Below are positions 27,433 to 36,945 of a stretch of 64,000 nucleotides of DNA, piece by piece. The first letter of the stretch is position 1. Each line of letters begins with the position of its first letter. The notes under the pieces were generated by a model. That model made no database searches, was not told where the DNA came from, and saw nothing but the letters and a program-made list of their open reading frames with translations. Made by a program: the position numbers and the translations under genes. Origin of the DNA: DATBAT01 sp963824805. GTDB lineage: Bacteria; Acidobacteriota; Terriglobia; Terriglobales; Acidobacteriaceae. The stretch covers positions 1 to 64,000 of the forward strand of contig CAWGQZ010000087.1 in NCBI GenBank assembly GCA_963824805.1, written 5' to 3'.

Positions 27433-28242
27433 CTATGCATGCTGATCGGCTACGATCGCCGCGACCAAGCCCGGAATGGTGTACTGTTTGGCCTCGATAT
27501 CTACCCGCAGCCCAAGCTCGCGCAAGGTCGCCGAGGTGATTGGTCCGATGGAGGCAAAGCGGATATCGCTCAGATCCACACGCGACAAATCGACCTGACC
27601 ACTCTCATTTTTCGCCAGCAGAGCGGCAAAGTGTCTCGCAGTGGACGAACTAGTGAAGGTAATGATGTTCGGACACGCTTTAGGATTCTTTAGCGCCACC
27701 CGTAATTCCCTTCGCGACTCTTTCGGGATGACGGTCTCGTAAACCTCCACGACATCGACGGTTGCACCAAGCTTTGTTAGCTCAACTGGAATCACGTCGC
27801 GTGCCACCCGTGCGCGCGCGAGCAGCACTCTTTTCCCATCCACCTCGTCTCGCAAGCTCGCGATCACGGACTCGGCAACATACTCTTTGGGGACGACATC
27901 GACTTGCTTGTTCTGACCTTCGATAGCCTTTTTCGTCGCCGGGCCAATGGCGGCAATCTTTATCTGCCGCAATTCCTTCCGGTTGATTCCCTGCTCGTCC
28001 AAGCGCTCAAAGAACGCGTCTACCCCGTTGACACTGGTGAAGATGATCCATTGGTATTGATGTAACCGGGCCAGCGCTTCGTCAAGCGCCTTGTAGGTGC
28101 GCGGCCTTTGAATTTCGATCAACGGTATTTCGAGAACCGCCGCCCCGTGTTCCCGCAGGCCGGCAGAGAGCGCGCTGGCCTGGTGCCGGGCGCGCCCTAC
28201 CAGCACCCGAACTCCTTCAAGAGCCTTACTCTCTTTGCTCAT
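27433..28242 (-). CDS. hemD: Uroporphyrinogen-III synthase
   Basis: 269 residues, the expected length for a single HemD domain. Family features include GVRVLVGRARHQ at the start, ALARLHQYQWIIFTSVNGVDAFF, IAAIGPATKKAI and NIITFTSSSTARHF, then FASIGPITSATL. It closes and inverts the D ring of hydroxymethylbilane to form uroporphyrinogen III. It is the last gene of a minus-strand ccsA-hemA-hemC-hemD operon, 14 bases after hemC. No hemB or hemL is present in the window. Confidence 0.93.
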   Translation of the reverse strand: MSKESKALEGVRVLVGRARHQASALSAGLREHGAAVLEIPLIEIQRPRTYKALDEALARLHQYQWIIFTSVNGVDAFFERLDEQGINRKELRQIKIAAIGPATKKAIEGQNKQVDVVPKEYVAESVIASLRDEVDGKRVLLARARVARDVIPVELTKLGATVDVVEVYETVIPKESRRELRVALKNPKACPNIITFTSSSTARHFAALLAKNESGQVDLSRVDLSDIRFASIGPITSATLRELGLRVDIEAKQYTIPGLVAAIVADQHA

Positions 28243-28256
28243 GATGGGAAGACTAC

Positions 28257-29189
28257 CTAGGGTTGCTGCGGAACGCTAACGCTATGTCCGTACACTTCCT
28301 GAAGAATCGCATGGCCTCCCTGCGCCAGGAGCGAGATTCCAACCGTCTCACCGAGCGCGACCGGATCGGCACCCTCACCTCTCGCGCGAAGGACCTCACT
28401 GCCATCGGGCTTGGCGACCACGGCATTCAGGTACAAATTTCCTTTGTGCACTTCCGCCAGCGCGCCGATGGGCACCTGGCAACCGCCACCCATACTGCTA
28501 AGCAGCGCGCGTTCGCATGTCGTAGTCACCCGGGCTTCAGCGTCATCGAGGAAAGCCAGATGCTCCCGCACGACGGAATCAACAGCGCGGATTTCAATTG
28601 CCAGCGCACCTTGACCTGCCGACGGACACATGACCTCAGGCGACAGTACCTCACGAATCAGATGCTGTTTTCCCAATCGAACCAGGCCCGCCGTGGCAAG
28701 AATGATGGCGGCGTATTCGCCGGCTTCGAGTTTGCGAAGCCTGGTATCAACGTTTCCCCGCAAAGGATGAATCTCTAGGTCCGGACGCAGGGCTCTTAGT
28801 TGGGCCTGACGGCGTAGGCTGCTGGTTCCGACGCGTGCGCCGTGCGGCAAGGCAGCCAGATTCCCAGAGTTGCTGCAGAACGCGTCCAGCGGACTCTCAC
28901 GCTTGGTGATGGCAACAATTTCGAACTTCGGATCAATCTCTGTCGGCATGTCTTTCAGGCTGTGCACGGCCAGATCGACGTCTCCGGCTGCCATCGCCTC
29001 TTCAATCTCTTTGGTGAACATTCCCTTGGTGCCTACCTTAGCGAGGGCCACGTCGGTAATCTTGTCCCCGGCGGTGCGAATGACTTCGATCTCAATCTGA
29101 TGTCCGCGCTGGCGCAGTAGGGAGGCAATGTGGTTGGCCTGCCAGAGCGCGAGTTGCGAGCCGCGCGAGCCGATTCGCAATCGGGCCAT
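28257..29189 (-). CDS. hemC: Porphobilinogen deaminase (hydroxymethylbilane synthase)
   Basis: 310 residues. Motifs are RIGSRGSQLALWQA at the N-terminus, HSLKDMPTE, GTSSLRRQAQL and RGNVDTRLRKLE. The dipyrromethane-cofactor cysteine is in SSMGGGCQVPIGA near residue 243. It condenses four porphobilinogens to hydroxymethylbilane. The start overlaps the hemA stop, so translation is probably coupled. It supplies HemD, encoded next. Confidence 0.96.
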   Translation of the reverse strand: MARLRIGSRGSQLALWQANHIASLLRQRGHQIEIEVIRTAGDKITDVALAKVGTKGMFTKEIEEAMAAGDVDLAVHSLKDMPTEIDPKFEIVAITKRESPLDAFCSNSGNLAALPHGARVGTSSLRRQAQLRALRPDLEIHPLRGNVDTRLRKLEAGEYAAIILATAGLVRLGKQHLIREVLSPEVMCPSAGQGALAIEIRAVDSVVREHLAFLDDAEARVTTTCERALLSSMGGGCQVPIGALAEVHKGNLYLNAVVAKPDGSEVLRARGEGADPVALGETVGISLLAQGGHAILQEVYGHSVSVPQQP

Positions 29190-30478
29190 CAGCCCTCATC
29201 CTCGGGACCTTCGCCGGATTTCTTGTCCTGCAGATTGAACAATCTCTTCACCACATCGACCACGGTGGTTGACTCAGAATCTCGAGCGGCTGTCTTCAGC
29301 GTGCGAATGGGCGTATGCATGACCTTATTCACAATGCCCCGCGTCAGGGCTTCGATTGCGAGTTCCTGTTCCGCGCTAAGCGGGCCCAGGCGTCCTCGCA
29401 CCCGGTCGATTTCTGCCTGGCGGATGTTCTCCAGATGATCTTGTAGGGAAACGATGGTGGGCACCACATCGAGGGTTTGGAGGCGGTCGAGGAAGCGTTG
29501 CACCTCGATCTCGATGATTGTCTCCGCACGCTCCGCTTCTTTCTTACGGCCACTGGCGTGGGCACTGACACTCTGCTGCAGATCGTCGATATCGTAAACA
29601 AAGATGCCGTCAACCTTGTCCATCTCTGGGTCAACATCGCGTGGCACTGCGATATCGATAAAGAACATGGGGCGATTCTTGCGCTTGGCCAGAAATTTCT
29701 CGCCATGCTCGCGGCGGAAGATGGCGTGCGGCGAGCCGGTTGAAGTGATCACGATGTCGGCGCGGTCGCAGGTTTCATACAGATCGTCGAAGTGGATGGC
29801 CTCGCCGGAAAATTTCGCAGCCAGCTGCGTGGCTCGCTCGTAGGTGCGATTGGAGACGAAAATACTGGCCGCACCCTGGGCTTGCAGGTGGCGGGCAGCA
29901 AGTTCGCTCATCTTGCCGGCCCCAACTAGATATACGTGCTTGTCTTTGAGTGATCCGAAGATTTTCTTGGCAAGTTCGACGGCCACCGAAGCTACCGACA
30001 CCGCGGATGATCCAACGGCGGTCTCGGTGCGTACCCGCTTGGCTACGGCAAAGGCCCTTGTGAGCAACAGATCAAGCTGAGACCGGACGGTGCCAACGGC
30101 ACGGGCAGTGGCATAGGCATCTTTGACCTGGCCGAGGATTTGCGGCTCGCCCACCACCATGGAGTCGAGGCTGGAAGCGACGCGAAACAGGTGTCGAATC
30201 GCTTCGCGTTCCCGATATTCATAGAGGTGTGGCACGAACTTGTGCGGATCGAGATCAAAGTAATCGCAAATAAACTGCCGTAGATCGGCGCTGCCATTTC
30301 TAGTTTGAGCGAGAAGCTCGACCCGGTTGCAGGTGGAGAGAATGACTCCTTCTTCGACGCCGGGGTGCCGCACCAGACTCTTCAACGCCTCCTCAAGCCG
30401 TGAATCTGGAATCGCAAGCCGCTCTCGAACATCAATTGGAGCGGTCTTGTGATTCACGCCGATGAGATGAAAGGTCAT
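29189..30478 (-). CDS. hemA: Glutamyl-tRNA reductase
   Basis: About 430 residues from ATG 30478 (MTFHLIGVNHKTAP). The open frame reaches 30628, but the ATG at 30478 overlaps the upstream ccsA stop as ATGA and starts at the family N-terminus. The catalytic Cys is in STCNRVELLA, followed by HLFRVASSLDSMVVGEPQILGQVK, the NADPH-binding VYLVGAGKMSELA and the C-terminal dimerisation helix. It reduces Glu-tRNA to glutamate-1-semialdehyde, the first step of C5-pathway tetrapyrrole synthesis. Confidence 0.96.
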   Translation of the reverse strand: MTFHLIGVNHKTAPIDVRERLAIPDSRLEEALKSLVRHPGVEEGVILSTCNRVELLAQTRNGSADLRQFICDYFDLDPHKFVPHLYEYREREAIRHLFRVASSLDSMVVGEPQILGQVKDAYATARAVGTVRSQLDLLLTRAFAVAKRVRTETAVGSSAVSVASVAVELAKKIFGSLKDKHVYLVGAGKMSELAARHLQAQGAASIFVSNRTYERATQLAAKFSGEAIHFDDLYETCDRADIVITSTGSPHAIFRREHGEKFLAKRKNRPMFFIDIAVPRDVDPEMDKVDGIFVYDIDDLQQSVSAHASGRKKEAERAETIIEIEVQRFLDRLQTLDVVPTIVSLQDHLENIRQAEIDRVRGRLGPLSAEQELAIEALTRGIVNKVMHTPIRTLKTAARDSESTTVVDVVKRLFNLQDKKSGEGPEDEG

Positions 30479-31290
30479 GACTGCACAAACCGGTGAATGT
30501 TGCTGAAGAAATTCGCCGCCCAAGCAACGACCGCAGTGGCAAATGCCCCGGTCGCCAGATAAGCGGCGCGGCGACCACGCCATCCCGCATTCCAGCGGGT
30601 ATAGAGCATCACCAAATACACCGACCACATCAACAAGGAGAGCAGTATCTTTGGGTCGAGGTAATCCAGTTGCCCGTAACTCGCCTGTGCGACAACCACG
30701 CCAGCCACCAGGCCCAGAGTCATGAACGGAAAGCCTAAAAGCAGCGCCCGGTAGCTGATTTCGTCGATGGTCTCAAGCGCCGGAAGGAGGGCAAGTACAC
30801 CGCCGGCGCGCTTTGATTTCAGATTCCGTTCCTGGAGAAGATAGATGAGACTCGCGCCAAAACTAAGAAATAATGCGGCGTATCCCGCGAAGATTAGCGC
30901 GATGTGGGCGAACAGCCATCCGCCACGCACCCCCGGGGAGATCACAAGAAATGGTTTCTGTCCCGTGGCCGCGATGAATGTCAGCAGAAAGACCAGGGGA
31001 AAAACTACGATGCCCGGTGAGGTGGTGTGGTAGACGATGTAAACCACCACGAATCCCGCCATTACCAGCAGGGCAAGAAGCGACTCGGAGTTGTGCAGCG
31101 AAGCCAGGCTGATCTGGCCGGCATGGAGCACCGATTCCAGAAACGCCACGAACTGGAACACCATGCCCAGTGCCATGGCTGGAAATGCAACCTTGCCCAG
31201 CGCGTAGTTCTTGCGGGTCAAAACCAAAAGTGAATAGAGCAGTCCTATGGCGTAAAAACCCAGCGCAACTCGCAACCAAATGATGGGCAT
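30475..31290 (-). CDS. CcsA/HemX-like cytochrome c assembly membrane protein
   Basis: 271 residues with eight predicted membrane helices, in the CcsA/CcmC/HemX family. The family segment GGWLFAHIALIFAGYAALF includes a conserved-looking Trp-x3-His. A canonical WWD heme-handling loop is not obvious, so this is closer to HemX, a protein encoded next to hemA in several bacteria and thought to affect HemA levels. The stop overlaps the hemA start by ATGA. It is the first gene of the heme operon here. Confidence 0.85.
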   Translation of the reverse strand: MPIIWLRVALGFYAIGLLYSLLVLTRKNYALGKVAFPAMALGMVFQFVAFLESVLHAGQISLASLHNSESLLALLVMAGFVVVYIVYHTTSPGIVVFPLVFLLTFIAATGQKPFLVISPGVRGGWLFAHIALIFAGYAALFLSFGASLIYLLQERNLKSKRAGGVLALLPALETIDEISYRALLLGFPFMTLGLVAGVVVAQASYGQLDYLDPKILLSLLMWSVYLVMLYTRWNAGWRGRRAAYLATGAFATAVVAWAANFFSNIHRFVQS

Positions 31291-31369
31291 AGCAGAGGGT
31301 ACAACAATTATAGTCTGGACCAGCGACGTTTCAGCCTTTGTCTACAGTAGTTTAGTAACGAAAGGGATA

Positions 31370-31723
31370 TTACTGGACGCCCAGCATTGACAGCAGGGGT
31401 TCTAACTCGTCCTTCGCAATCCTCGCTGTGCGGCCGTCTGCCATCATGTTCTCAACGGTGTCGAAGGCCTGGAAGAGGCGCATCTTGACCGCGGCATACT
31501 TTTCGGCATCGGTCAGAGACCGCCCATGAACGGCCGCCCAACCGCGTACTGTTTCGTCCGGAAGAAAAATACTGACCGAAAACATGGTCTTGCGGTCGGA
31601 GGTAACGTCGAAGATGTACTCGCTCACCTCTGCCTCGCTGCGGGCCGCTCGTTTACCCACAAAGTAGTACTGATAGACATATCCCTGGCCTCCGGTGTAC
31701 GTCTTCATGCGGCGGATGGTCAT
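31370..31723 (-). CDS. Small conserved-looking protein coupled to the serine hydrolase gene
   Basis: 117 residues. The ATG overlaps the stop of the upstream class A hydrolase (TGATG), which implies translational coupling. The sequence TYTGGQGYVYQYYFVGKR followed by EVSEYIFDVTSDRKTMFSVSIF suggests a small alpha/beta fold with many aromatic residues in the first half. There is no signal peptide or membrane helix. I do not recognise the family. A role related to the upstream hydrolase is only inferred from operon structure. Confidence 0.7.
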   Translation of the reverse strand: MTIRRMKTYTGGQGYVYQYYFVGKRAARSEAEVSEYIFDVTSDRKTMFSVSIFLPDETVRGWAAVHGRSLTDAEKYAAVKMRLFQAFDTVENMMADGRTARIAKDELEPLLSMLGVQ

Positions 31724-32649
31724 CAGTGGCTGCTGTTCCCTGGCGAAATTACCCGGCCGTACTCGGAGGCGCGAGCCAGACGGTCGAACATCCGGTACGC
31801 TTCCGCAGAAATCTTGCTGATCGCGTCTTCTCCGTCACGTTCGCGGTGGAGATAGGTTGTCATCACGCAAATTACATACGGGCGGTTTTGCACAAATACC
31901 ACTCCTGAGTCATTGCGGACGCCCTCGAGTTCTCCCGGTTTATTGGCGATTTTCAAATCGTCGGGGAGGTCACGCGGAATGAAGCTTGATTTGTGCGTGC
32001 TCAGGAGGTTAAAGAAGTCGTCCGTCAGTTCCTTGTTAAGGACTTTGCCACGATAGAGCTGGTCGAGTAGGGTTGCCATTTCGTTGGGAGTGGAAATGTT
32101 CTCACGGCCCTCGCCGGCAGCTTTCAGGTCCATCATTTTGCGCCGCAGGCGAGTGTGCTTCAGGCCCAGGGAGTCCATCAGGGCGTTGACGTTGTCCATG
32201 CCGACTTTGTCCATGAGAACATTGGTGGCGCTGTTGTCGCTGACTGCTACCACCATGGTGGCCAGGTCGCGCAGAGTAACGCGCGTCGTGCCGGCGGTTA
32301 GACCGTTCATGATGTCGCTGTCGGGAACCAGGTCAGAGGCTTGAACGGTGTATAGATCGGTCAATTTCAGCTTGCCATCCTGGACCTGTCTGTAGAGTCC
32401 CGTCAGCAACGCAGTCTTGATGGAACTAGCCTGCGGAAAAACCTCGTCGCCGCGAAGCTGAAATCTCTGCCCACTGGTTAGGTCTTCGATGGCGACACCC
32501 ATAACGCCGTCGAGGTGCCGATCGACATCGGTGATCGAGGCTTCCAGTTTCTGCCAAAGCACCTGCTGCTTCGCTGCCGCGGTGTTTGCCACATCCTGGG
32601 CAAACACCGCCGCACAAAGAAAGGCAATGGGCAAATAGCGCAATCGCAT
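31723..32649 (-). CDS. Class A-type beta-lactamase/serine hydrolase, secreted
   Basis: 308 residues with a signal peptide (LRYLPIAFLCAAVFA). Motif 1 is Ser75-Ser-Ile-Lys78 (the SxxK nucleophile), motif 2 is Ser137-Asp-Asn139, and a Glu-containing GRENISTPNEMATLL corresponds to the class A omega-loop region. Motif 3 is Lys237-Pro-Gly (KPG) instead of KTG or KSG, which is unusual and may change substrate range. It may be a beta-lactamase or a related peptidoglycan-active hydrolase, and resistance cannot be assumed. It starts 3 bases after the M28 peptidase stop. Confidence 0.85.
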   Translation of the reverse strand: MRLRYLPIAFLCAAVFAQDVANTAAAKQQVLWQKLEASITDVDRHLDGVMGVAIEDLTSGQRFQLRGDEVFPQASSIKTALLTGLYRQVQDGKLKLTDLYTVQASDLVPDSDIMNGLTAGTTRVTLRDLATMVVAVSDNSATNVLMDKVGMDNVNALMDSLGLKHTRLRRKMMDLKAAGEGRENISTPNEMATLLDQLYRGKVLNKELTDDFFNLLSTHKSSFIPRDLPDDLKIANKPGELEGVRNDSGVVFVQNRPYVICVMTTYLHRERDGEDAISKISAEAYRMFDRLARASEYGRVISPGNSSH

Positions 32650-32652
32650 GAT

Positions 32653-34929
32653 CTACTTTCCCGCCGCCTCTAGTTGCTGCGCTGCCGAGTCGACCAACTT
32701 AGCTTCGGCATCGAGGGCAGCGGCAGCCTTCACAATCTGCTCGTCGGCTTCTTTCCATCTTCCAACTTCGATGGCTTCGCGAACTCCGGGAACGGTTTTC
32801 ACCCCATAACCGGTGTAAAGTCCGGGTGCATAGATCAGGTGCTTGAACCACGGACGACCGGGCAAACCGTCTTCCGAGGTGAGTTTGCGCTCACTTTGCA
32901 ACAAGAGTTCATTTAGCGACTTGAGCGCGTCACCGGAAATCTTCAGTTCGCCATTTTCTTTGACTTTGTCTAGCGCCTTCTGGTAGCGGTCGGCACTGCG
33001 ATTGAGCGCATCGGTCGCATTCTGTAAGGGCGCAAAGTTCAAGTGCGGTGGCAGGTCCTTTCGAGCCGGAGCCACGGACGTCTTCTTGGGATCAGCGGTC
33101 GCGGTAAACAGGCCTTCATCGAGTTCCTGATTGCGCTCGGCCGCTTCATCCTGCTTGGTTTTGAGCAGCTTCTGCAATTCATCCAGATAGCGGTGCGTAG
33201 TGTCAGCCAGAGCAGTGAAGTCATAGGGCAGCAGGTCAGCATCAGCCAGGCGAATTACGGCCGTGCCGACGGTCTGCGATAGCGCCCGGCCATAAGTAAA
33301 GTCGGTGTCAGAGAAATGGGTATACCAGTAAAAATCGTCGTAGATGGAGTGGTAGATTCCCTCGTCGCCTTCGCCGCCGTATCCCAGATCGAGAGCTGCT
33401 ACGCCCAAATGCTGCAGGAAAGGAGTGAAGTCGGAACCCGACCCGAGGGCATCAATGCGCCAGGTCGCGCGGTTTCGAACGTCTTTGCGATTTTCGGCGG
33501 AGTCAGCGTCAGCCAGGTGTTTGAGACGGGTTCTCTGCCAGACCGTAATCTTCTTCTCGGGATCCTCGATATCCCGTGCCACGCCATTGACAAACCGTTC
33601 CAGCGTGTGTGAGCCTCCGGCATTCAGATAGCCGCGATCATTGCCATCGGAGTTGATGTAAACCACGGCGTGCTGGCGCAACTCGTCAGCGTGAGTCTCA
33701 GCCCATTCGGTGGAACCCAGCAGGCCGGGCTCTTCGCCGTCCCAAACGCAGTAGATGATCGTCCGTTTCGGCTTCCAACCCTGCTTCAACAGCTCACCCA
33801 ATCCGCGGGCTTCTTCCATCAGAGCATTCGCACCTGAAACAGGATCTTCGGCGCCATTGACCCAGGCATCGTGGTGATTACCGCGTACGATCCACTGATC
33901 AGCCTGATCGGTACCGGGAATCTTCACAATCACGTCGTACAGCGGCTTGAGCTCCCAATTGAATTGCAATTTCAGATGAACTTTCGTTGCGCCCGGGCCG
34001 ACGTGATAGGTCTGTCCCAGGCCGCCGCGCCATTCTTCGGGAGCAACTTCGCCCTTTAGGGCTGCGAGCATGGGTTGTGCGTCGCCGTAGGAAATCGGAA
34101 GCACCGGAATGTGGGTCAGCGTCTTGGCGTCTTTTAGCTCCAGCCGTTTTGCATTTTTGGTAGCCCCGACACCGGGAGTGAGCGGATCTCCGGGATACGT
34201 CGGCATGTCGGCAACACTTCCGCGCTGCGCCCCGTCCTTGGGGCGCATCGGCCCCGCCGGGAAGACATCGTCCGGTCCATAGCCGTCATCCTTGGGGTCG
34301 GAATAAATCAGACATCCAATGGCCCCGTGCTCTGCCGCCACTTTCGGCTTGATTCCCCTCCACGAGTTTCCGTAGCGCGCAATCACGATTGCGCCCTTCA
34401 CCGAAACCCCCAGCCGATCCAGCTTTTCGTAGTCGTCGGGCGTGCCGTAATTCACGTAAACCAGTGGCCCGGTAACATCTCCATCGACCGAATAGGCGTT
34501 GTAGGTAGGCAGCTGTTCCGACATCTGGTTCGAAGTTGGATCGACAGCGAGCGCGGGCTCCTGCAACTTGGCCACGAACTTCGTCGGCTCAACCATCTCC
34601 AACAAGCGCGTCTTCGGTGTGGGAAACAAAACATCGAAGCTTTCGATGTGCGCATCCAGTCCCCATTCCTTGAATTTGGCCTGCATCCATTCGGCGTTGT
34701 CTTTGTCGTAGGGCGAGCCTACATGGTGGGGATGCGCCGCCAGCCGCTGCATGTAATCGCGAAGATTCTGGGGTGAGGGAATGGCGCGAAACTTTGTCTC
34801 CCATTCGCGCTCAGTTTTCGAGGTGGTCGCGGAATATCCACCTAGCGGGGACGAATCTTCCGTGGTGGAGGCCAGAACAAACAGACAGCAAATTAACAAG
34901 AACCCCAGCAGGGTGGCGCGAGGCCGCAT
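32653..34929 (-). CDS. Exported M28 family metallopeptidase (glutamate carboxypeptidase II-like)
   Basis: 758 residues from ATG 34929, preferred because GGAG lies six bases upstream. An ATG at 34941 lacks it. The order is signal peptide (TLLGFLLICCLFVLAST), a protease-associated (PA) insert, the M28 zinc peptidase domain and a transferrin-receptor-like helical dimerisation domain at the C-terminus. Zinc and catalytic residues are seen in GNHHDAWVNGAEDP, VWDGEEPGLLGS, INSDGN and a late GIYHSIYDD. The architecture matches GCPII/PSMA-type peptidases that remove C-terminal acidic residues. It heads a three-gene operon with the serine hydrolase and a small protein. Confidence 0.92.
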   Translation of the reverse strand: MRPRATLLGFLLICCLFVLASTTEDSSPLGGYSATTSKTEREWETKFRAIPSPQNLRDYMQRLAAHPHHVGSPYDKDNAEWMQAKFKEWGLDAHIESFDVLFPTPKTRLLEMVEPTKFVAKLQEPALAVDPTSNQMSEQLPTYNAYSVDGDVTGPLVYVNYGTPDDYEKLDRLGVSVKGAIVIARYGNSWRGIKPKVAAEHGAIGCLIYSDPKDDGYGPDDVFPAGPMRPKDGAQRGSVADMPTYPGDPLTPGVGATKNAKRLELKDAKTLTHIPVLPISYGDAQPMLAALKGEVAPEEWRGGLGQTYHVGPGATKVHLKLQFNWELKPLYDVIVKIPGTDQADQWIVRGNHHDAWVNGAEDPVSGANALMEEARGLGELLKQGWKPKRTIIYCVWDGEEPGLLGSTEWAETHADELRQHAVVYINSDGNDRGYLNAGGSHTLERFVNGVARDIEDPEKKITVWQRTRLKHLADADSAENRKDVRNRATWRIDALGSGSDFTPFLQHLGVAALDLGYGGEGDEGIYHSIYDDFYWYTHFSDTDFTYGRALSQTVGTAVIRLADADLLPYDFTALADTTHRYLDELQKLLKTKQDEAAERNQELDEGLFTATADPKKTSVAPARKDLPPHLNFAPLQNATDALNRSADRYQKALDKVKENGELKISGDALKSLNELLLQSERKLTSEDGLPGRPWFKHLIYAPGLYTGYGVKTVPGVREAIEVGRWKEADEQIVKAAAALDAEAKLVDSAAQQLEAAGK

Positions 34930-35040
34930 TCTTATCTCCATTTTGGAATCGGTTTTCCGGAACGGAATATAGTACCTGACGCAGAGACCAAGTGGGTTTC
35001 ACAACACAGCAATCAGTAAGAGAAGAAGTTCTCGCGAAAC

Positions 35041-35343
35041 TTAGTGTGAAAGTTTGATGGGGAATATTTTGAACTGGTAAAGCAGTTCTGACGCCAACAG
35101 GATGACAGCCACCACGACCACCATAATTGCAATAATTTCACCGAAACTGAAGCGGCGGCGGTCATCAAACTGACGTGCCACCAGGGCAAGGATATTCAGC
35201 GTAGCGAAGCCGAAAACCAGCACCCACAAAATGTTGTAAACGTCTTCCCGTTTCTCTGGACTCTGCAGCAACAAGCCGAATACTGGCCGGGATAGAGCCC
35301 GCGCAGCAATTAGACCGGCTAAATGACTTACGGAGAGGGACAT
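35041..35343 (-). CDS. Small two-helix membrane protein
   Basis: About 100 residues from ATG 35343. The start is uncertain, with ATG 35379 as an alternative, and no strong ribosome binding site is visible for either. Two hydrophobic helices (ILWVLVFGFATLNILALVA and IIAIMVVVVAVILLASELL) flank a basic loop (RQFDDRRRF). No family is recognised. It lies just downstream of the EamA transporter gene on the same strand. Confidence 0.5.
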   Translation of the reverse strand: MSLSVSHLAGLIAARALSRPVFGLLLQSPEKREDVYNILWVLVFGFATLNILALVARQFDDRRRFSFGEIIAIMVVVVAVILLASELLYQFKIFPIKLSH

Positions 35344-35461
35344 GGGCAGATGTTTGCTAAGGGCGCCGACCAGGATCATAGGACTGACAAAGAGGTACGA
35401 TCTTACCGCGTTCCGGCGCTCTCGCCAATCTTCCTTTCGGCAAGGGTCAGAAATTCTCCAA

Positions 35462-36424
35462 TCATTGAATTGGCTCAACAATAGCCGATGTGCCGCTCCG
35501 GTTGCCGTCGGGAAGCTGAATCATCACAATCGCGGCCAGCACTACGACGATTCCAACTATCTGAAGCGGCCTCATCATTTCCCCGAGGACAGCAGCAGAG
35601 ATCACGATGGCAAATACCGGCTCCAGACAACTGACGATGACGGCGCGGCTCGGTTCCAGATATCTCAATCCCGCAAAGTAAAACGAGTAAGGCACCAGCA
35701 TTGAGACGAGCGAGAAGACAAGTAAAAATATCCACTGGGATAGCGAATAGCCCGCGGCAAGGATCTTCGACGGCGGGTTGACTACCAGCCAGAACAAGGA
35801 TCCCGCCATGGTTCCAAAGAGCAGAACAATCCAGTGATCATGGCGCGCGAGTAATCCGTGCCCGGCAATGCTGTAAAACGCGAAGGCAAACGCCGCCGCA
35901 AGCGAAGCCACTACCCCGATAACATCAAGCCGCAGTCCCCCGCGCTGGAATGCCCCAATCACCAGACCAATGCCGGCCACTGCAAGGGCCGCGGCAATCA
36001 TCCTTTTCAGACTTGGCATCTGCCAACTAACGATCACAACATACAAGAGCACCCACACCGGCGCCGTGTATTGAATGGTGATCGCAGTCGCGATATTTGT
36101 CCGCTGGATCGCAAGATAGTAGGTATAGTTCGAGGCGGCCAGTCCCAGAATCCCCATCAGTGCCAGACGCCCCACGTCCGCACGCGGTACCCGAAGGACG
36201 CGAGGTCCTCTTGCGATTAGCAATGCCGGCAGAAAAATCAGAAAGGCGAAGGTTATACGGGCCTGGGAGAGAATCAGCGGATCAATCGGCCGTAGTGCCT
36301 GTTGACCTGGCAGCAACCGCCCGGTAAAAGCAGCGCGGCCGAGCGTGGCCCCCACTCCCCACAGGAAAGCGCTGGTGGCGATGTAGAGATAGCCCCGATA
36401 GGATTGGCGCGTTTGCGTAGCCAC
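35462..36424 (-). CDS. EamA/DMT superfamily transporter
   Basis: 320 residues with ten predicted membrane helices in two repeated EamA units. The first contains SAFLWGVGATLGRAAF, the second SLAAAFAFAFYSIAG. The C-terminus of each repeat carries the characteristic AVLGE-type turn (ISAAVLGEMMRP). DMT proteins export or import metabolites such as amino acids. The substrate here cannot be predicted. It follows osmC by 33 bases on the same strand. Confidence 0.9.
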   Translation of the reverse strand: MATQTRQSYRGYLYIATSAFLWGVGATLGRAAFTGRLLPGQQALRPIDPLILSQARITFAFLIFLPALLIARGPRVLRVPRADVGRLALMGILGLAASNYTYYLAIQRTNIATAITIQYTAPVWVLLYVVIVSWQMPSLKRMIAAALAVAGIGLVIGAFQRGGLRLDVIGVVASLAAAFAFAFYSIAGHGLLARHDHWIVLLFGTMAGSLFWLVVNPPSKILAAGYSLSQWIFLLVFSLVSMLVPYSFYFAGLRYLEPSRAVIVSCLEPVFAIVISAAVLGEMMRPLQIVGIVVVLAAIVMIQLPDGNRSGTSAIVEPIQ

Positions 36425-36457
36425 GTGGCGTTGGCGAAGCCTATCACGTTGGTTAGT

Positions 36458-36862
36458 TCAGGATTCCGTGTATTCAATTGTGTAGTTGATTTTTGCAGTT
36501 TTTTGCAGCATAGCGGCAACTGAACAGTATTTTTCTTCCGAGAGCTTCACCGCGTCCTCCACGGCCTTGTGCGACACCTTGCCACCCACGCGGTAAACCA
36601 GCCGGATCTCAGTATAAACCGTCGGCGGGGTGGGAGATCGATCCGCTTCTGCCCGGACTTCGACGCTGGTAAACGGCTCCCGCTTTTTGGCCAGAATACT
36701 TACGACATCGTACCCAGTGCATCCGCAGAGCCCGAGCAGGATTAACTCGGTCGGACTATTTCCCGTGGCCCTATCGCCGTCCAGGACAATGGAATGATTG
36801 CTTCCCGCTGTGGCTACAAAACGTTGCTTCTCAATCCAGGTGGCGACTGCGGTGCTCGACAT
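36458..36862 (-). CDS. OsmC family protein (peroxiredoxin-like)
   Basis: 134 residues, usual for OsmC/YhfA-type proteins. The two redox cysteines are in LLGLCGCTGYDV and KYCSVAAML, spaced as in the family, in which they reduce organic hydroperoxides using a dithiol cofactor. It has no signal peptide and acts in the cytosol. The neighbours (EamA transporter, REC-PilZ regulator) give no specific pathway. Confidence 0.9.
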   Translation of the reverse strand: MSSTAVATWIEKQRFVATAGSNHSIVLDGDRATGNSPTELILLGLCGCTGYDVVSILAKKREPFTSVEVRAEADRSPTPPTVYTEIRLVYRVGGKVSHKAVEDAVKLSEEKYCSVAAMLQKTAKINYTIEYTES

Positions 36863-36945
36863 GAAATGGCCTCAACAAGAAATTACCGGAAAAACGGCCA
36901 TTCGATTATCAAGCTTTTTGGGGGAGGAGGGAAACCTGGAAGAAT

